Positions 38,125 to 46,614 of a DNA stretch of 64,000 nucleotides are shown one piece after another; the first letter of the stretch is position 1, and each line of letters starts with the position of its first letter. Below the pieces are notes generated by a model, which saw nothing but the letters and a program-made list of their open reading frames with translations, ran no database searches and was not told the origin of the DNA. Source of the DNA: Proteus vulgaris (lineage in GTDB: Bacteria > Pseudomonadota > Gammaproteobacteria > Enterobacterales > Enterobacteriaceae); NCBI RefSeq assembly GCF_033708015.1, contig NZ_CP137920.1:2170001-2234000 (forward strand). The letters are read 5' to 3'. A program made the position numbers and the translations under genes.

Positions 38125-38952
38125 ATGAATAAAAATTTTCAATCTAATGTGCGAGATAATAGTGATATAAAACACAATAAAAGTCATCCTTGCCAATGTG
38201 GGCAGGAAATAATAACTAACATAAACAATTATATTAATAATCATCCCGAATGTACTATTTATCAAAATTCATTAATGAGTAGTTTAATTGCGGGTGTATA
38301 TGATAGCGATGTTACTATTGCTGATTTATTAAAGCATGGTGATTTTGGTTTGGGGACTTTCGAGCAACTTGATGGTGAACTCGTTGCATTCGACAATAAT
38401 GTTTTTCAATTACGCTCCGATGGGAGTGCTCGTGAAGCTTTACATTCTCAAAAATCCCCTTTTGCTGTAATGACATTTTTTAATTGTGATATTGAACATC
38501 ACTTTTCTTATGGTGCATCACAAAAAGAAATACATAATATCATTAATCAGTATGTTCCTTCCGACAATCTATTTTGTGCAATCAGAATTGAAGGTGAATT
38601 TGAATTAGTTAAAACACGCACGGTTCCTCGTCAAGAGCCTCCCTACTTACCCATGTTAGACGCTATCGAAGATCAGCCTCTTTTCACATTTCATCATGAA
38701 ACAGGGATTATTGCAGGTTTTCGTTCCCCACAATTTACTCAAGGGATCAATGTTGCTGGTTTTCATGAACATTATATTAATCAACAACGTCAAGGTGGAG
38801 GTCATGTTCTTGATTACTACTTAAAAAAAGGAATATTAAAAATCGGTATTATTTCCCGCTTTACCATTGACTTACCCAATCAATCATCTTTTCTTCAAGC
38901 TAACTTAATGCCAGACAACCTCCATCAGGCAATAGAACAAGCCGAAAATTAA
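38125..38952 (+). CDS. budA: Alpha-acetolactate decarboxylase
   Basis: Converts 2-acetolactate to acetoin in the butanediol pathway, sparing the cell from acid during fermentation. The 275-residue protein has the family core: YQNSLMSSLIAGVYDSDVTIADLLKHGDFGLGTFEQLDGELVAFD, and GFRSPQFTQGINVAGFHEHYIN..GGGHVLDY with the zinc-binding His residues and the active-site Arg/Glu region. The first 35 residues carry an unusual Cys-containing extension (HPCQCGQEIITN); the family is usually about 260 long. AAAGGA precedes the ATG. It is followed by budB after 67 bp. Confidence 0.93.
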   Translation: MNKNFQSNVRDNSDIKHNKSHPCQCGQEIITNINNYINNHPECTIYQNSLMSSLIAGVYDSDVTIADLLKHGDFGLGTFEQLDGELVAFDNNVFQLRSDGSAREALHSQKSPFAVMTFFNCDIEHHFSYGASQKEIHNIINQYVPSDNLFCAIRIEGEFELVKTRTVPRQEPPYLPMLDAIEDQPLFTFHHETGIIAGFRSPQFTQGINVAGFHEHYINQQRQGGGHVLDYYLKKGILKIGIISRFTIDLPNQSSFLQANLMPDNLHQAIEQAEN

Positions 38953-39019
38953 TTTAAAAACGGCTTCACTTTATTCTCAATCCAATTTTTTATTCACTTG
39001 CAAAATCAAAGAAGGTTAT

Positions 39020-40699
39020 ATGAATACTCCTCATTGGAAATGTGGTGCAGATTTAGTTGTCAAACAATTAGAACGACACGGCATAAAACAAGTATTTGGT
39101 ATTCCGGGTGCGAAAATTGATCGTGTATTTGATTCTCTTGTTGATTCTAGTATTGAAACAGTGGTTGTTCGTCATGAAGCTAACGCGGCATTTATGGCTG
39201 CTGCCGTTGGACGTTTAACTGGTAAAGCGGGCGTTGCTATCGCAACATCAGGGCCGGGTTGTTCTAATCTTACAACGGGCATCGCAACAGCAACGTCAGA
39301 AGGTGATCCATTAGTTGCATTGGGAGGCTCAGTAAAATCCTCTGATAGATTAAAATTAGTTCATCAAAGCATGGATACCGTTACCATGTTTAATCCTATC
39401 ACTAAATTTTGTGCTGAAATTGACTCCTCAAAATCAATTTCTGAAACCATGGCGAATGCCTTTCGTCATGCGGAATCTGGAAGACCCGGTGCGGCTTTTT
39501 TAACTTTTCCAATGGATATTTTAAATAATGAAGTTAATAGCCCAATATTAGTCCCAAAATCAAAATCCAATATTGGTAGTGCAAATAATGAAGCTATTCA
39601 AGAAGCCGTTAAATTGCTATTGAATGCTAAAAGTGCGGTTATTTTATTAGGACTACAAGCGAGTTATCCTGAAAATGCATTAGCATTACAAAAGTTACTT
39701 GATATTTGCCCTCTACCGATTGTAGGTACTTATCAATCAGCTGGAGCAATTGCTCAACGCCATTTTTCTTTATTTGCTGGTCGTATTGGTTTATTTAACA
39801 ATCAGCCCGGTGATGAATTATTATCTCACGCTGATTTAGTCATTACTTTAGGTTATAGCCCTATCGAATATGAACCTTCATTGTGGAATCACAATAACGC
39901 TAATATCATTCATATTGATGAAATTCCAGCTGAAATCGATTTAGCTTACTGCCCTGATTTAGAATTAACAGGAAATATCAAATTAACGATTGATAATTTA
40001 ACTCAATATTTTTCTAAACAATCGGCATCTCAAATGACACTCTCAAATAATACTCATCAGATTTTAGAAAAAATTCGTCACCAAAGAGAAGCTCTGCAAC
40101 AAAACAGTTATTTTCGTCATGGTTCTCCGATTCATCCTTTAACCATCATTTATGAGATGCAAAATATTATTGATAACGATGTAACACTCTGTATTGATAT
40201 GGGAAGTTTTCATATATGGCTTGCACGTTATCTATACAGTTTTAAAGCAAGACAAATGTTAATTTCTAATGGACAACAAACTATGGGCGTTGCATTACCT
40301 TGGGGAATTGGCGCTTCTTTTGTTCGACCTTCAGATAAAATTATTTCTGTTTCTGGTGATGGTGGCTTTATGCAATCGTCCATGGAATTAGAAACTGCCG
40401 TTCGGTTAAATACAAATATCTTGCATATTATCTGGGTAGATAACGCTTACAATATGGTAGAAATGCAAGAGCAAGAAAAATATGGTCGTTATTCTGGCGT
40501 AAAATTTGGTGCAATTGATTTTAAACGTTACGCTGAATCTTTTGGAGCTAAAGGATTTTATGTTGAATGTGCTTCTCAATTACGTACCGTTTTATACGAA
40601 GCAATGGCTGTGACGGGTCCTGCGGTTCTTGCTATTCCTGTCGATTATAGTGATAACGCTAAATTGATGGAACACATTGATTATAATTTGATTATTTAG
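39020..40699 (+). CDS. budB: Catabolic acetolactate synthase
   Basis: Thiamine-diphosphate enzyme that joins two pyruvates to 2-acetolactate for acetoin formation. The 559-residue product has the N-terminal PYR domain with the catalytic Glu in VVRHEANAAFMAAAVGRLTG, the GPGCSNLTTGIATA loop and the C-terminal ThDP motif ISVSGDGGFMQSSMELETAVRLNTNILHIIWVDNAYNM. The context with budA and absence of a regulatory subunit gene point to the catabolic rather than the anabolic enzyme. AGAAGG precedes the ATG. Confidence 0.94.
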   Translation: MNTPHWKCGADLVVKQLERHGIKQVFGIPGAKIDRVFDSLVDSSIETVVVRHEANAAFMAAAVGRLTGKAGVAIATSGPGCSNLTTGIATATSEGDPLVALGGSVKSSDRLKLVHQSMDTVTMFNPITKFCAEIDSSKSISETMANAFRHAESGRPGAAFLTFPMDILNNEVNSPILVPKSKSNIGSANNEAIQEAVKLLLNAKSAVILLGLQASYPENALALQKLLDICPLPIVGTYQSAGAIAQRHFSLFAGRIGLFNNQPGDELLSHADLVITLGYSPIEYEPSLWNHNNANIIHIDEIPAEIDLAYCPDLELTGNIKLTIDNLTQYFSKQSASQMTLSNNTHQILEKIRHQREALQQNSYFRHGSPIHPLTIIYEMQNIIDNDVTLCIDMGSFHIWLARYLYSFKARQMLISNGQQTMGVALPWGIGASFVRPSDKIISVSGDGGFMQSSMELETAVRLNTNILHIIWVDNAYNMVEMQEQEKYGRYSGVKFGAIDFKRYAESFGAKGFYVECASQLRTVLYEAMAVTGPAVLAIPVDYSDNAKLMEHIDYNLII

Positions 40700-40721
40700 T
40701 CTATTCTAAACTAATCACATA

Positions 40722-40757
40722 AAAGCCCTCAGTAATATAAAATACTATTGAGGGCTT
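40722..40757 (+). terminator. Terminator of budAB
   Basis: Stem AAAGCCCTCA (40722-40731) with TGAGGGCTTT (40748-40757), then T-rich sequence. Confidence 0.8.
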
Positions 40758-41172
40758 TCTCATATAGCCTTACTGTTTATTTTAATTTAAATATTCAACA
40801 ACACAAGCTTCAATATTTTTACACTCACACTCTGGTAAATTCATTTTCCTGATCGGGTATTCATCTCTACAAGTTCGCCATCAAACGGTAATAAAGTCTA
40901 TTCTGTATTTCTGCTAGCGCTACCTGATATAGAGCCAATCGTTTCTATCTAGAAAGAAAACCCTGAAATAACAGCGATTAACAAAATAAACATAATCATA
41001 TTGATTATTTCACAAGAAATAATCAATATTTTACTTGTTTGATTTAAGTATCTATTCCCTTATTAATCTATTCCATGAATAATAAAGCGGAGATATTCTA
41101 GATTTAACGAAAATCTATCAATACCTATTTCGTGAATAAATTCAAATCCTTATTAATCTTCAGGATAATACC
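40758..41172. other. Intergenic region before the PPC/ECF operon
   Basis: 415 bases without a supported gene. A 36-codon Cys-rich minus-strand frame (about 40785-40895) could be a decayed gene end but is not called. No TPP, cobalamin or other riboswitch core was recognised. AT-rich inverted stretches around 41000-41030 (TTGATTATTTC / GAAATAATCAA) could be a regulatory element. Confidence 0.4.
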
Positions 41173-41601
41173 ATGCTACAATCGCCTCCTCTTTCTTCTC
41201 ATGCCCGCTTTATTGCACTTCGTCTTCACCCTAATGAGGATGTGATCATCGCATTACGACAGATTATTAAAGAAAAAAAACTGAAATCGGCATTTATTGC
41301 AGGTTGTGTGGGAAGTTTAACAAATGTGGTATTACGTTTTGCAGGACGTGAAGATAATCGCTATCTTACCGGTCAATTTGAGATTGTTTCACTTATTGGA
41401 ACATTAGATGAGCAAGGTGAACATTTACATTTAGCTGTCTCAGATGAAAATGGATTAATGTGTGGTGGACATATGATGCCAGGTTGTACAGTGCGCACGA
41501 CGCTAGAACTCGTTATTGGTGAGTTAGAGCAAGTGACTTTTAGCCGTCAGCCTTGTGAACACTCTGGTTATGAGGAGTTGGTCATCACACCGCGGCAATA
41601 A
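41173..41601 (+). CDS. PPC (DUF296) domain protein
   Basis: A 142-residue single-domain PPC/DUF296 protein: ARFIALRLHPNEDVIIALRQIIKEKKLKSAFIAGCVGSLTNVVLRFAG, then FEIVSLIGTLDEQGEHLHLAVSDENGLMCGGHMMPGCTVRTTLELVIGEL. The HLHLAVSD..GGH segment carries the conserved His residues that bind metal in this family. Bacterial PPC proteins have no settled function; some sit beside vitamin or metal uptake genes. A CAGGA precedes the ATG. The ECF transporter starts 77 bp downstream, so it may supply or sense the transported ligand. Confidence 0.85.
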   Translation: MLQSPPLSSHARFIALRLHPNEDVIIALRQIIKEKKLKSAFIAGCVGSLTNVVLRFAGREDNRYLTGQFEIVSLIGTLDEQGEHLHLAVSDENGLMCGGHMMPGCTVRTTLELVIGELEQVTFSRQPCEHSGYEELVITPRQ

Positions 41602-41678
41602 CCTTATTCTAGAAAGAACGTTATTGACGCAAAATAATAAAACCAATAGTCACTATCCTTTGTAAAGGTTTTTAAACT

Positions 41679-42260
41679 ATGTCTACAACTCCTCTAATTT
41701 CGAGCCGTACGCTTGTGCTCATTGTTGTTTCTATTGCAATTAATATGATCGGTGGTCAAATCACCTCAATGGTCAAACTTCCTATCTTTTTAGACTCTAT
41801 TGGTACGCTTATCTGCGCCTTATTAGGCGGTCCATGGGTTGCATTATTTACGGGATTATTAACCAACCTCTTGTGGGGATTAATAAGTGGCCCAATGGCT
41901 GCTGCATTTGCACCGGTTGCTATGATGATAGGATTGAGTGCAGGTTTATTAGCGCGTGCTGGTGGTTTTCGTTCATTAATTCGTGTTATTGGCTCAGGTA
42001 TTATTATTACTTTAGCATTAACGATTGTCGCCGTTCCAATTCGTACTTATTTATTTGGTGGCGCAACAGGTAGCGGTGCGGATTTCTTTGTTGCTTATTT
42101 CCATGCAGTGGGTGAAGGGCTTATTGAGTCTGTTGCCATTACTGTATTAGGCGTCAATCTCGCAGATAAAATCTTATCAGCAATTATCGCTTGGTTATTA
42201 GTACGTCAGTTACCACAACGAACACAACGTAATTTCCCAGCGATTGCCAAGGTTCGTTGA
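41679..42260 (+). CDS. ECF transporter substrate-binding membrane subunit (S component)
   Basis: 193 residues, about six hydrophobic segments, with the typical S-component beginning (SRTLVLIVVSIAINMIGGQITSMVKLPIFLDSIGTLICALLGGPWVALFTGLLTNLLWGLISG). The LDSIGT and GGP(W)xALFTGL features place it among vitamin-type S subunits, but I cannot name the ligand. An AAAGG lies upstream of the ATG. It overlaps the T component by 4 bases. The substrate should be small and soluble, for example a vitamin or its precursor. Confidence 0.85.
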   Translation: MSTTPLISSRTLVLIVVSIAINMIGGQITSMVKLPIFLDSIGTLICALLGGPWVALFTGLLTNLLWGLISGPMAAAFAPVAMMIGLSAGLLARAGGFRSLIRVIGSGIIITLALTIVAVPIRTYLFGGATGSGADFFVAYFHAVGEGLIESVAITVLGVNLADKILSAIIAWLLVRQLPQRTQRNFPAIAKVR

Positions 42261-42967
42261 CAATGCATCCATTTACCTCATTAGCATTATGGCTTGGGTT
42301 AAGTGCTAGTGTGCTTTTTTTATCATTAGGTTTACCACTGCTGATAATCAGCAGTGGTATTTTTATTAGCTTATTGATTTGGAAAGCATCTCGCTGGCGT
42401 TGGCGTTTTATTGCTTGGTTGATGATCCCCATGGCAATCGGATTATGGTTAGTCCATAGTGGCTGGTTAGCTTATTGGTTAACAGGTGAACCTTTAAATA
42501 CCAGTAAGCAAACTATGGCAATAACACTATGGCTAAGATTATTAGCAATAATAAGTGGCGCTCAATTGTGGTTGCAATACACGTCAACAGAACAATTTAT
42601 TAGAGCGTTATTTGCTAGCCGTTTACCCATGAGTCTTTCCTATTTATTAGCAGGACCTTTGTTACTTGTAGAACAATTGCGCCAACAATTACACAATATA
42701 AAAGAAGCACAATTAGCACGAGGTGTCCCCCTTGATGGATCATTCTGGCAACGACTCATCACATTACCCGCGATTATTCTGCCTCTTATTAGTCATGTAT
42801 TAAGTGATTTAACCATTCGAAGCGCTGCATTAGATATGCGAGGGTTTCGTATTATGGCAAAACGTACCACGCTTTCATCTCCTACCGATTCACCACTACA
42901 AAAAATGTTACGCTATCTTATTTTACTGCTTATCTTTGTTGAAGGAGCTATTTGGCTATGGTACTAA
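42257..42967 (+). CDS. ECF transporter transmembrane scaffold (T component)
   Basis: 236 residues with several membrane helices and the coupling helix signature HNIKEAQLARGVPLDG..RL, plus a second segment LTIRSAALDMRGFRI.AKRT; these Ala-Arg-Gly motifs contact the two ATPases in EcfT proteins. It overlaps the S gene by 4 bases and the first ATPase gene by 10 bases, so the genes are coupled. Confidence 0.88.
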   Translation: MTMHPFTSLALWLGLSASVLFLSLGLPLLIISSGIFISLLIWKASRWRWRFIAWLMIPMAIGLWLVHSGWLAYWLTGEPLNTSKQTMAITLWLRLLAIISGAQLWLQYTSTEQFIRALFASRLPMSLSYLLAGPLLLVEQLRQQLHNIKEAQLARGVPLDGSFWQRLITLPAIILPLISHVLSDLTIRSAALDMRGFRIMAKRTTLSSPTDSPLQKMLRYLILLLIFVEGAIWLWY

Positions 42968-43803
42968 GTCTTCAGCAATTTAGTTTTACCCCTAAAGACA
43001 ACACACAGCCTATTCTTGGTCCTATTGATCTCCAATTAAAACAAGGGGAATGGCTTGTTGTTTTGGGCGGTAATGGTAGTGGAAAAAGTCTTCTAGCCCA
43101 ATTACTCGCAGGTTGGTATCCCGATTTATTAACAGGCTCGGTACAAGGCTTAGGTAGAGTACAAAACATTGCTCTGGATAAAAGCCGATTAGTGTCGCTA
43201 GCTCCAGGGCGACAACTTATTCAACAATCACCACAATTACAACTATCAGGATGTGCCTTCACCGTAGAGCAAGAAATTGCCTTTGGCCCCGAAAATTTGG
43301 GGTTGAGCGATAATGAAATTCAATTCCGAGTAAAAGAAGCCATGGCATTAACGCAATGTGAATACTTACGTTTTCGCTCCCCTTCAACCCTTTCTGGCGG
43401 AGAGGCTCAACGTGTTGTGATTGCCAGTGCACTTGCTATGCGCCCTAAGTTATTACTACTTGATGAAGCATTTAGTCGTTTAACACCCAATGCAACAGAG
43501 CAATTACAACAGCGCATTAAACAGTATGCACAAGCGTGTCAATGTAGTGTGATTATTTTTGAACGCAACCTATTGCCCGCAATAACGCTTAGTGAACAAT
43601 TTTTATTGTTAGAAGCAGGAAAAACAAAAGCAGCAGGTAGCTTAGAAGATATATTTCCTTTCTTATTTACAACCATTAATGCTCCAGATGCATGGCAAGC
43701 TTTAAATTGGTTAATTGAAAATCATCATTGGAATAAGAATATTGTGAATAATGATAAAGCCTTGCTTAATGCGTTTAAGGAATTTTATGTTACAGCTCAA
43801 TAA
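42958..43803 (+). CDS. ECF transporter ATPase subunit A
   Basis: About 281 residues from the ATG at 42958 (a TTG at 42952 is nearer the AAGGAG). ABC ATPase: Walker A GGNGSGKS, Q-loop LAPGRQLIQQSPQLQL, signature LSGGEAQRV and Walker B LLLLDEAF. The signature STLSGGEAQR and the Walker boxes are intact. With the next gene it forms the heterodimeric ATPase pair of a group I ECF transporter. Confidence 0.88.
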   Translation: MVLSLQQFSFTPKDNTQPILGPIDLQLKQGEWLVVLGGNGSGKSLLAQLLAGWYPDLLTGSVQGLGRVQNIALDKSRLVSLAPGRQLIQQSPQLQLSGCAFTVEQEIAFGPENLGLSDNEIQFRVKEAMALTQCEYLRFRSPSTLSGGEAQRVVIASALAMRPKLLLLDEAFSRLTPNATEQLQQRIKQYAQACQCSVIIFERNLLPAITLSEQFLLLEAGKTKAAGSLEDIFPFLFTTINAPDAWQALNWLIENHHWNKNIVNNDKALLNAFKEFYVTAQ

Positions 43804-44608
43804 TGTCACTTATCGCTGGAGCAATGATGTTCCACCTTGTATTTCTCAATTATCATTAAGGTTAAATCAAGGAGAATGGATAGCCTTAGTCGGTGATAAT
43901 GGTGCCGGTAAATCCACCTTATTACGTTTAATTGCAGGATTGTTAACGCCTAATGAAGGTGAGATAAAACTGAATAATCAGCCATTATCTCAAATGAAAG
44001 CCGAGCAGCGCGCCCAATATATTGGTGTATTATTCCAAGAGCCTGAACGACAAATATTTCATAACACCGTAGAAAAAGAAGTCTCTTTTGGTCTGAAACA
44101 ACGCAAATTTTCTAAAGAAGAGATTAAAAAACGAGTAGATGAAACATTAGTACTTTGTGGTTTAAGTGATGTCGCAGATGTTCATCCTTTAGATCTACAT
44201 GCAGGGCAACGCAGAATGGTTGCTGTTGCCAGTTTGAGTATTCTATCACCTCAAATATTACTGCTTGATGAACCGACTCGCGATTTCGACGCACATTGGT
44301 TAGCTTGTTTTGAGAACTGGCTTCAGGTACAAAAAACAGCAGGCACTTCGGTTCTTGCTATTAGTCATGATCTTGATTTTACGGCACGCCATTTTCAGCG
44401 AGTTATCCATTTATCTTCAGGCAAATTAATTGCTGATGGCGCGCCTGAAAATGTATTAATGAGCTCAACTCTGCAATCTCTTTCAGATATACCTGCGCCT
44501 ACGTTATACTCATTAAGCCAAAAATTAAAATTACCGATTAAAAACTCTCCCATTGAATGGGCTACAATGCTCATTGAAATGAATAAAAATCATAAAATTA
44601 ACTCATAA
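43787..44608 (+). CDS. ECF transporter ATPase subunit A'
   Basis: 273 residues from the ATG at 43787, with AAGGA five bases upstream; a longer frame adds 12 residues. Walker A GDNGAGKSTL, Q-loop GVLFQEPERQIF, Walker B ILLLDEPTRDFD. The signature reads LHAGQRRMVAV, so the usual LSGGQ serine-glycine is altered (HAGQ), as happens in one half of asymmetric ECF ATPase dimers. It overlaps the previous gene by 17 bases and closes the operon. Confidence 0.88.
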   Translation: MLQLNNVTYRWSNDVPPCISQLSLRLNQGEWIALVGDNGAGKSTLLRLIAGLLTPNEGEIKLNNQPLSQMKAEQRAQYIGVLFQEPERQIFHNTVEKEVSFGLKQRKFSKEEIKKRVDETLVLCGLSDVADVHPLDLHAGQRRMVAVASLSILSPQILLLDEPTRDFDAHWLACFENWLQVQKTAGTSVLAISHDLDFTARHFQRVIHLSSGKLIADGAPENVLMSSTLQSLSDIPAPTLYSLSQKLKLPIKNSPIEWATMLIEMNKNHKINS

Positions 44609-44666
44609 TAATCTTAAGGTTTATTTCTATAATTGTATTTATTTATATGTGGTAGGAGATAATAAA

Positions 44667-45179
44667 ATGGAAATGATTCACACCCTATTAGACTCATTGA
44701 GTCATTTATCTCCTATTACACTTTTTCTCTTTATTACAGTAATCACAGCAGGAAAATCGACTATTGGTATTTCTTCATTCTTGCCTCCAGCCTCTTTAAT
44801 GCTGATCTTTATTTTTGGTGCCTGTTTACCTCTTTATTCTCCTATCTTTCTTTGGTTAGCAACCAGTTTTGGAGCCTTATTAGGTTCAATTATTAGCTAT
44901 GAATTAGGTCGTTCTATTTATCGATTTCCTCGACTTAAAGCATGGGTTAAACGTTATCAGTCAAAAATTAATCGCGTTCAACAACTATTGAAAAATAAAA
45001 CTCACTATATTTTATTTATTTCCCGATTTCTTGCCGTGTTTCGTTATTTAACACCCTTTAGTGCTGGTTTATTAAAACTACCTATATACGGTATTTATAT
45101 CACCAGTGCTATTTCTGCATTAATTTGGTCAGCCATGTTTGTACTGATTGCGACAGGCGTACTTTCTATTGCTCTATAA
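44667..45179 (+). CDS. DedA family membrane protein
   Basis: 170 residues from the ATG at 44667, with AGGAG eight bases upstream. DedA family features: ITVITAGKSTIGISSFLPPASLMLI, FGALLGSIISYELGRSIYRFPRL and the signature FISRFLAVFRYLTPFSAGLLKLPIYGIYITSAISALIW (family: F.GRF.P..R...P..AG...M....F). DedA proteins help recycle lipid carriers or maintain the membrane potential. It is shorter than the usual ~200 residues. The 58-bp spacing lets it be read with the ECF operon, but a functional link is not evident. Confidence 0.82.
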   Translation: MEMIHTLLDSLSHLSPITLFLFITVITAGKSTIGISSFLPPASLMLIFIFGACLPLYSPIFLWLATSFGALLGSIISYELGRSIYRFPRLKAWVKRYQSKINRVQQLLKNKTHYILFISRFLAVFRYLTPFSAGLLKLPIYGIYITSAISALIWSAMFVLIATGVLSIAL

Positions 45180-45510
45180 GATCCGTCATAACTACTGAAC
45201 CTTACTCATTCTCTTAACGCTAAATGGGTCTATTTTTCTCTTTCTTTATCCTATTATTTATCGATTCTCTGATCTCCCAATTTTTTCATTTTATTTTTTA
45301 ATATCGATAAATTGATTGTTTTTTAGCGCATTTTATCGTTTCTCTAGCAAGTTATTGATATTTTCTTTTGCATTTTATGACTATCACCATAATTATGATT
45401 AAAAATTGCATAATTACTATGTTGATCACAATTTGTTATTTTCTTGTTTTGATTTCATTACTCTGGTTCACAATTTCTTAACGTTCCTTATTTCTATAAA
45501 AGTTGTCATG

Positions 45511-45520
45511 TTGTATACAA
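45511..45520. promoter_or_regulatory. TTGTATACAA palindrome, candidate GntR/FadR-type operator
   Basis: A perfect 10-bp palindrome 48 bp upstream of the TAXI gene start. TTGTNNNNACAA-like palindromes are common operators of FadR-subfamily regulators, and such a regulator is encoded in this operon (48583-49293). Flanks CATG and GTTG do not extend the symmetry. Confidence 0.55.
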
Positions 45521-45567
45521 GTTGGTGTGAAACATTCACCTGCGTTTTTATGTACAGGAACAACATC

Positions 45568-46602
45568 ATGAGAATAAGAAAAACAAAACTTGCCATCGGT
45601 ATTGTTGCTGTTATTGCTGTTGTCTCATTAGCAGTAATCGGCAAAAAAGAGAATGCGAATAAACAATTTCTCTCTGTAGCAACCGCTTCAACAGGAGGAA
45701 CGTATTATCCGATGGGAGTGGGTTTAGCAAACGTATGGAGTACGCATCTTAAGGATAGAGGCATCCAAGTAACAGGGCAATCTTCTGCGGGTTCAATAGA
45801 AAATATCTATTTAATGCAGAAAAATGAAGCTCAACTTTCAATACTACAAAGCCTTTTAGCCGTAGAAGCCTACGAAGGCGTGCGTAATTTTGAAGGTAAA
45901 CCAGAAAAAAATCTGCGCTCCATTTCTATGTTATGGCCGAATGTCGAACACTTTGTATTGATGGATAGCAAAGTGAAAACCGGTACATTAGACGATATTC
46001 GTGCAACAAGTTTTTCCGTTGGTCCTCAAGCCAGCGGTACTGAACAATCTACAATTATTATCCTTAAAGGCGTAAATTTAACGAAAAAAGAGATCACTCC
46101 GGAATATCTTGGGTATGGCGATACCGTTTCTGCTATGCGAGATGGTCGCCTTGATGGGGGCGCATTACCTGCTGGGGTACCCGCGTCTGCGGTAACCGAT
46201 ATGTACGCAAGTGGTGTCAGTGCAAAATTACTTGAGGTCACAGATAAACAACTTGATGATATCAACCATGTGGCAAATTCATGGTTTCGTTTTGAAATCC
46301 CCGCCAATACCTACCCTCGTCAAACTGAAAAGGTCAATACGATTGCTCAACCTAATATCTTAATGGCCACCACCAGCATTGATAATGATCTGGTTTATGA
46401 ATTGACAAAAACCATGTTTGAGAACCTTCCTGAGGTTCATCAAGTTCACAGTGCAGCTAAATACATCACCACAGAAAATGCATTAAAAGGTGTTTCTGTA
46501 CCATTACACTTAGGGGCTTACCGCTACTATCAAGAAATCGGGTTAGAGATCCCTGATTACCTTATTCCACCAGAAGCTCAAACGCAGACTAATAATAAAT
46601 AA
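45568..46602 (+). CDS. TAXI-family TRAP transporter solute receptor
   Basis: 344 residues from the ATG at 45568 with AGGA upstream; a longer frame adds 54 unlikely residues. An N-terminal hydrophobic segment (LAIGIVAVIAVVSLAVIG) without a clear cleavage site may anchor the protein. The binding-protein fold follows: FLSVATASTGGTYYPMGVGLANVWSTHL (TAXI signature), GSIENIYLMQKNEAQLSILQ, VGPQASGTEQ and GYGDTVSAMRDGRLDGG. It should bind a carboxylic acid or amino acid in the periplasm and deliver it to the permease encoded 12 bp downstream. Confidence 0.92.
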   Translation: MRIRKTKLAIGIVAVIAVVSLAVIGKKENANKQFLSVATASTGGTYYPMGVGLANVWSTHLKDRGIQVTGQSSAGSIENIYLMQKNEAQLSILQSLLAVEAYEGVRNFEGKPEKNLRSISMLWPNVEHFVLMDSKVKTGTLDDIRATSFSVGPQASGTEQSTIIILKGVNLTKKEITPEYLGYGDTVSAMRDGRLDGGALPAGVPASAVTDMYASGVSAKLLEVTDKQLDDINHVANSWFRFEIPANTYPRQTEKVNTIAQPNILMATTSIDNDLVYELTKTMFENLPEVHQVHSAAKYITTENALKGVSVPLHLGAYRYYQEIGLEIPDYLIPPEAQTQTNNK

Positions 46603-46614
46603 CAGGAGTGAGTT

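Noticed and set aside
40785..40895. 36-codon Cys-rich minus-strand frame after budB
   Set aside because: Too short, no ribosome binding site; could be a remnant of a lost gene but cannot be supported.
40758..41172. TPP or cobalamin riboswitch ahead of the PPC/ECF genes
   Set aside because: No CUGAGA/ACCUGAU or B12-box like core was seen on either strand.
45406..45567. 54-residue N-terminal extension of the TAXI receptor
   Set aside because: The proximal ATG at 45568 has AGGA upstream and yields a normal N-terminus; the extension overlaps the candidate operator and reads as leader DNA.
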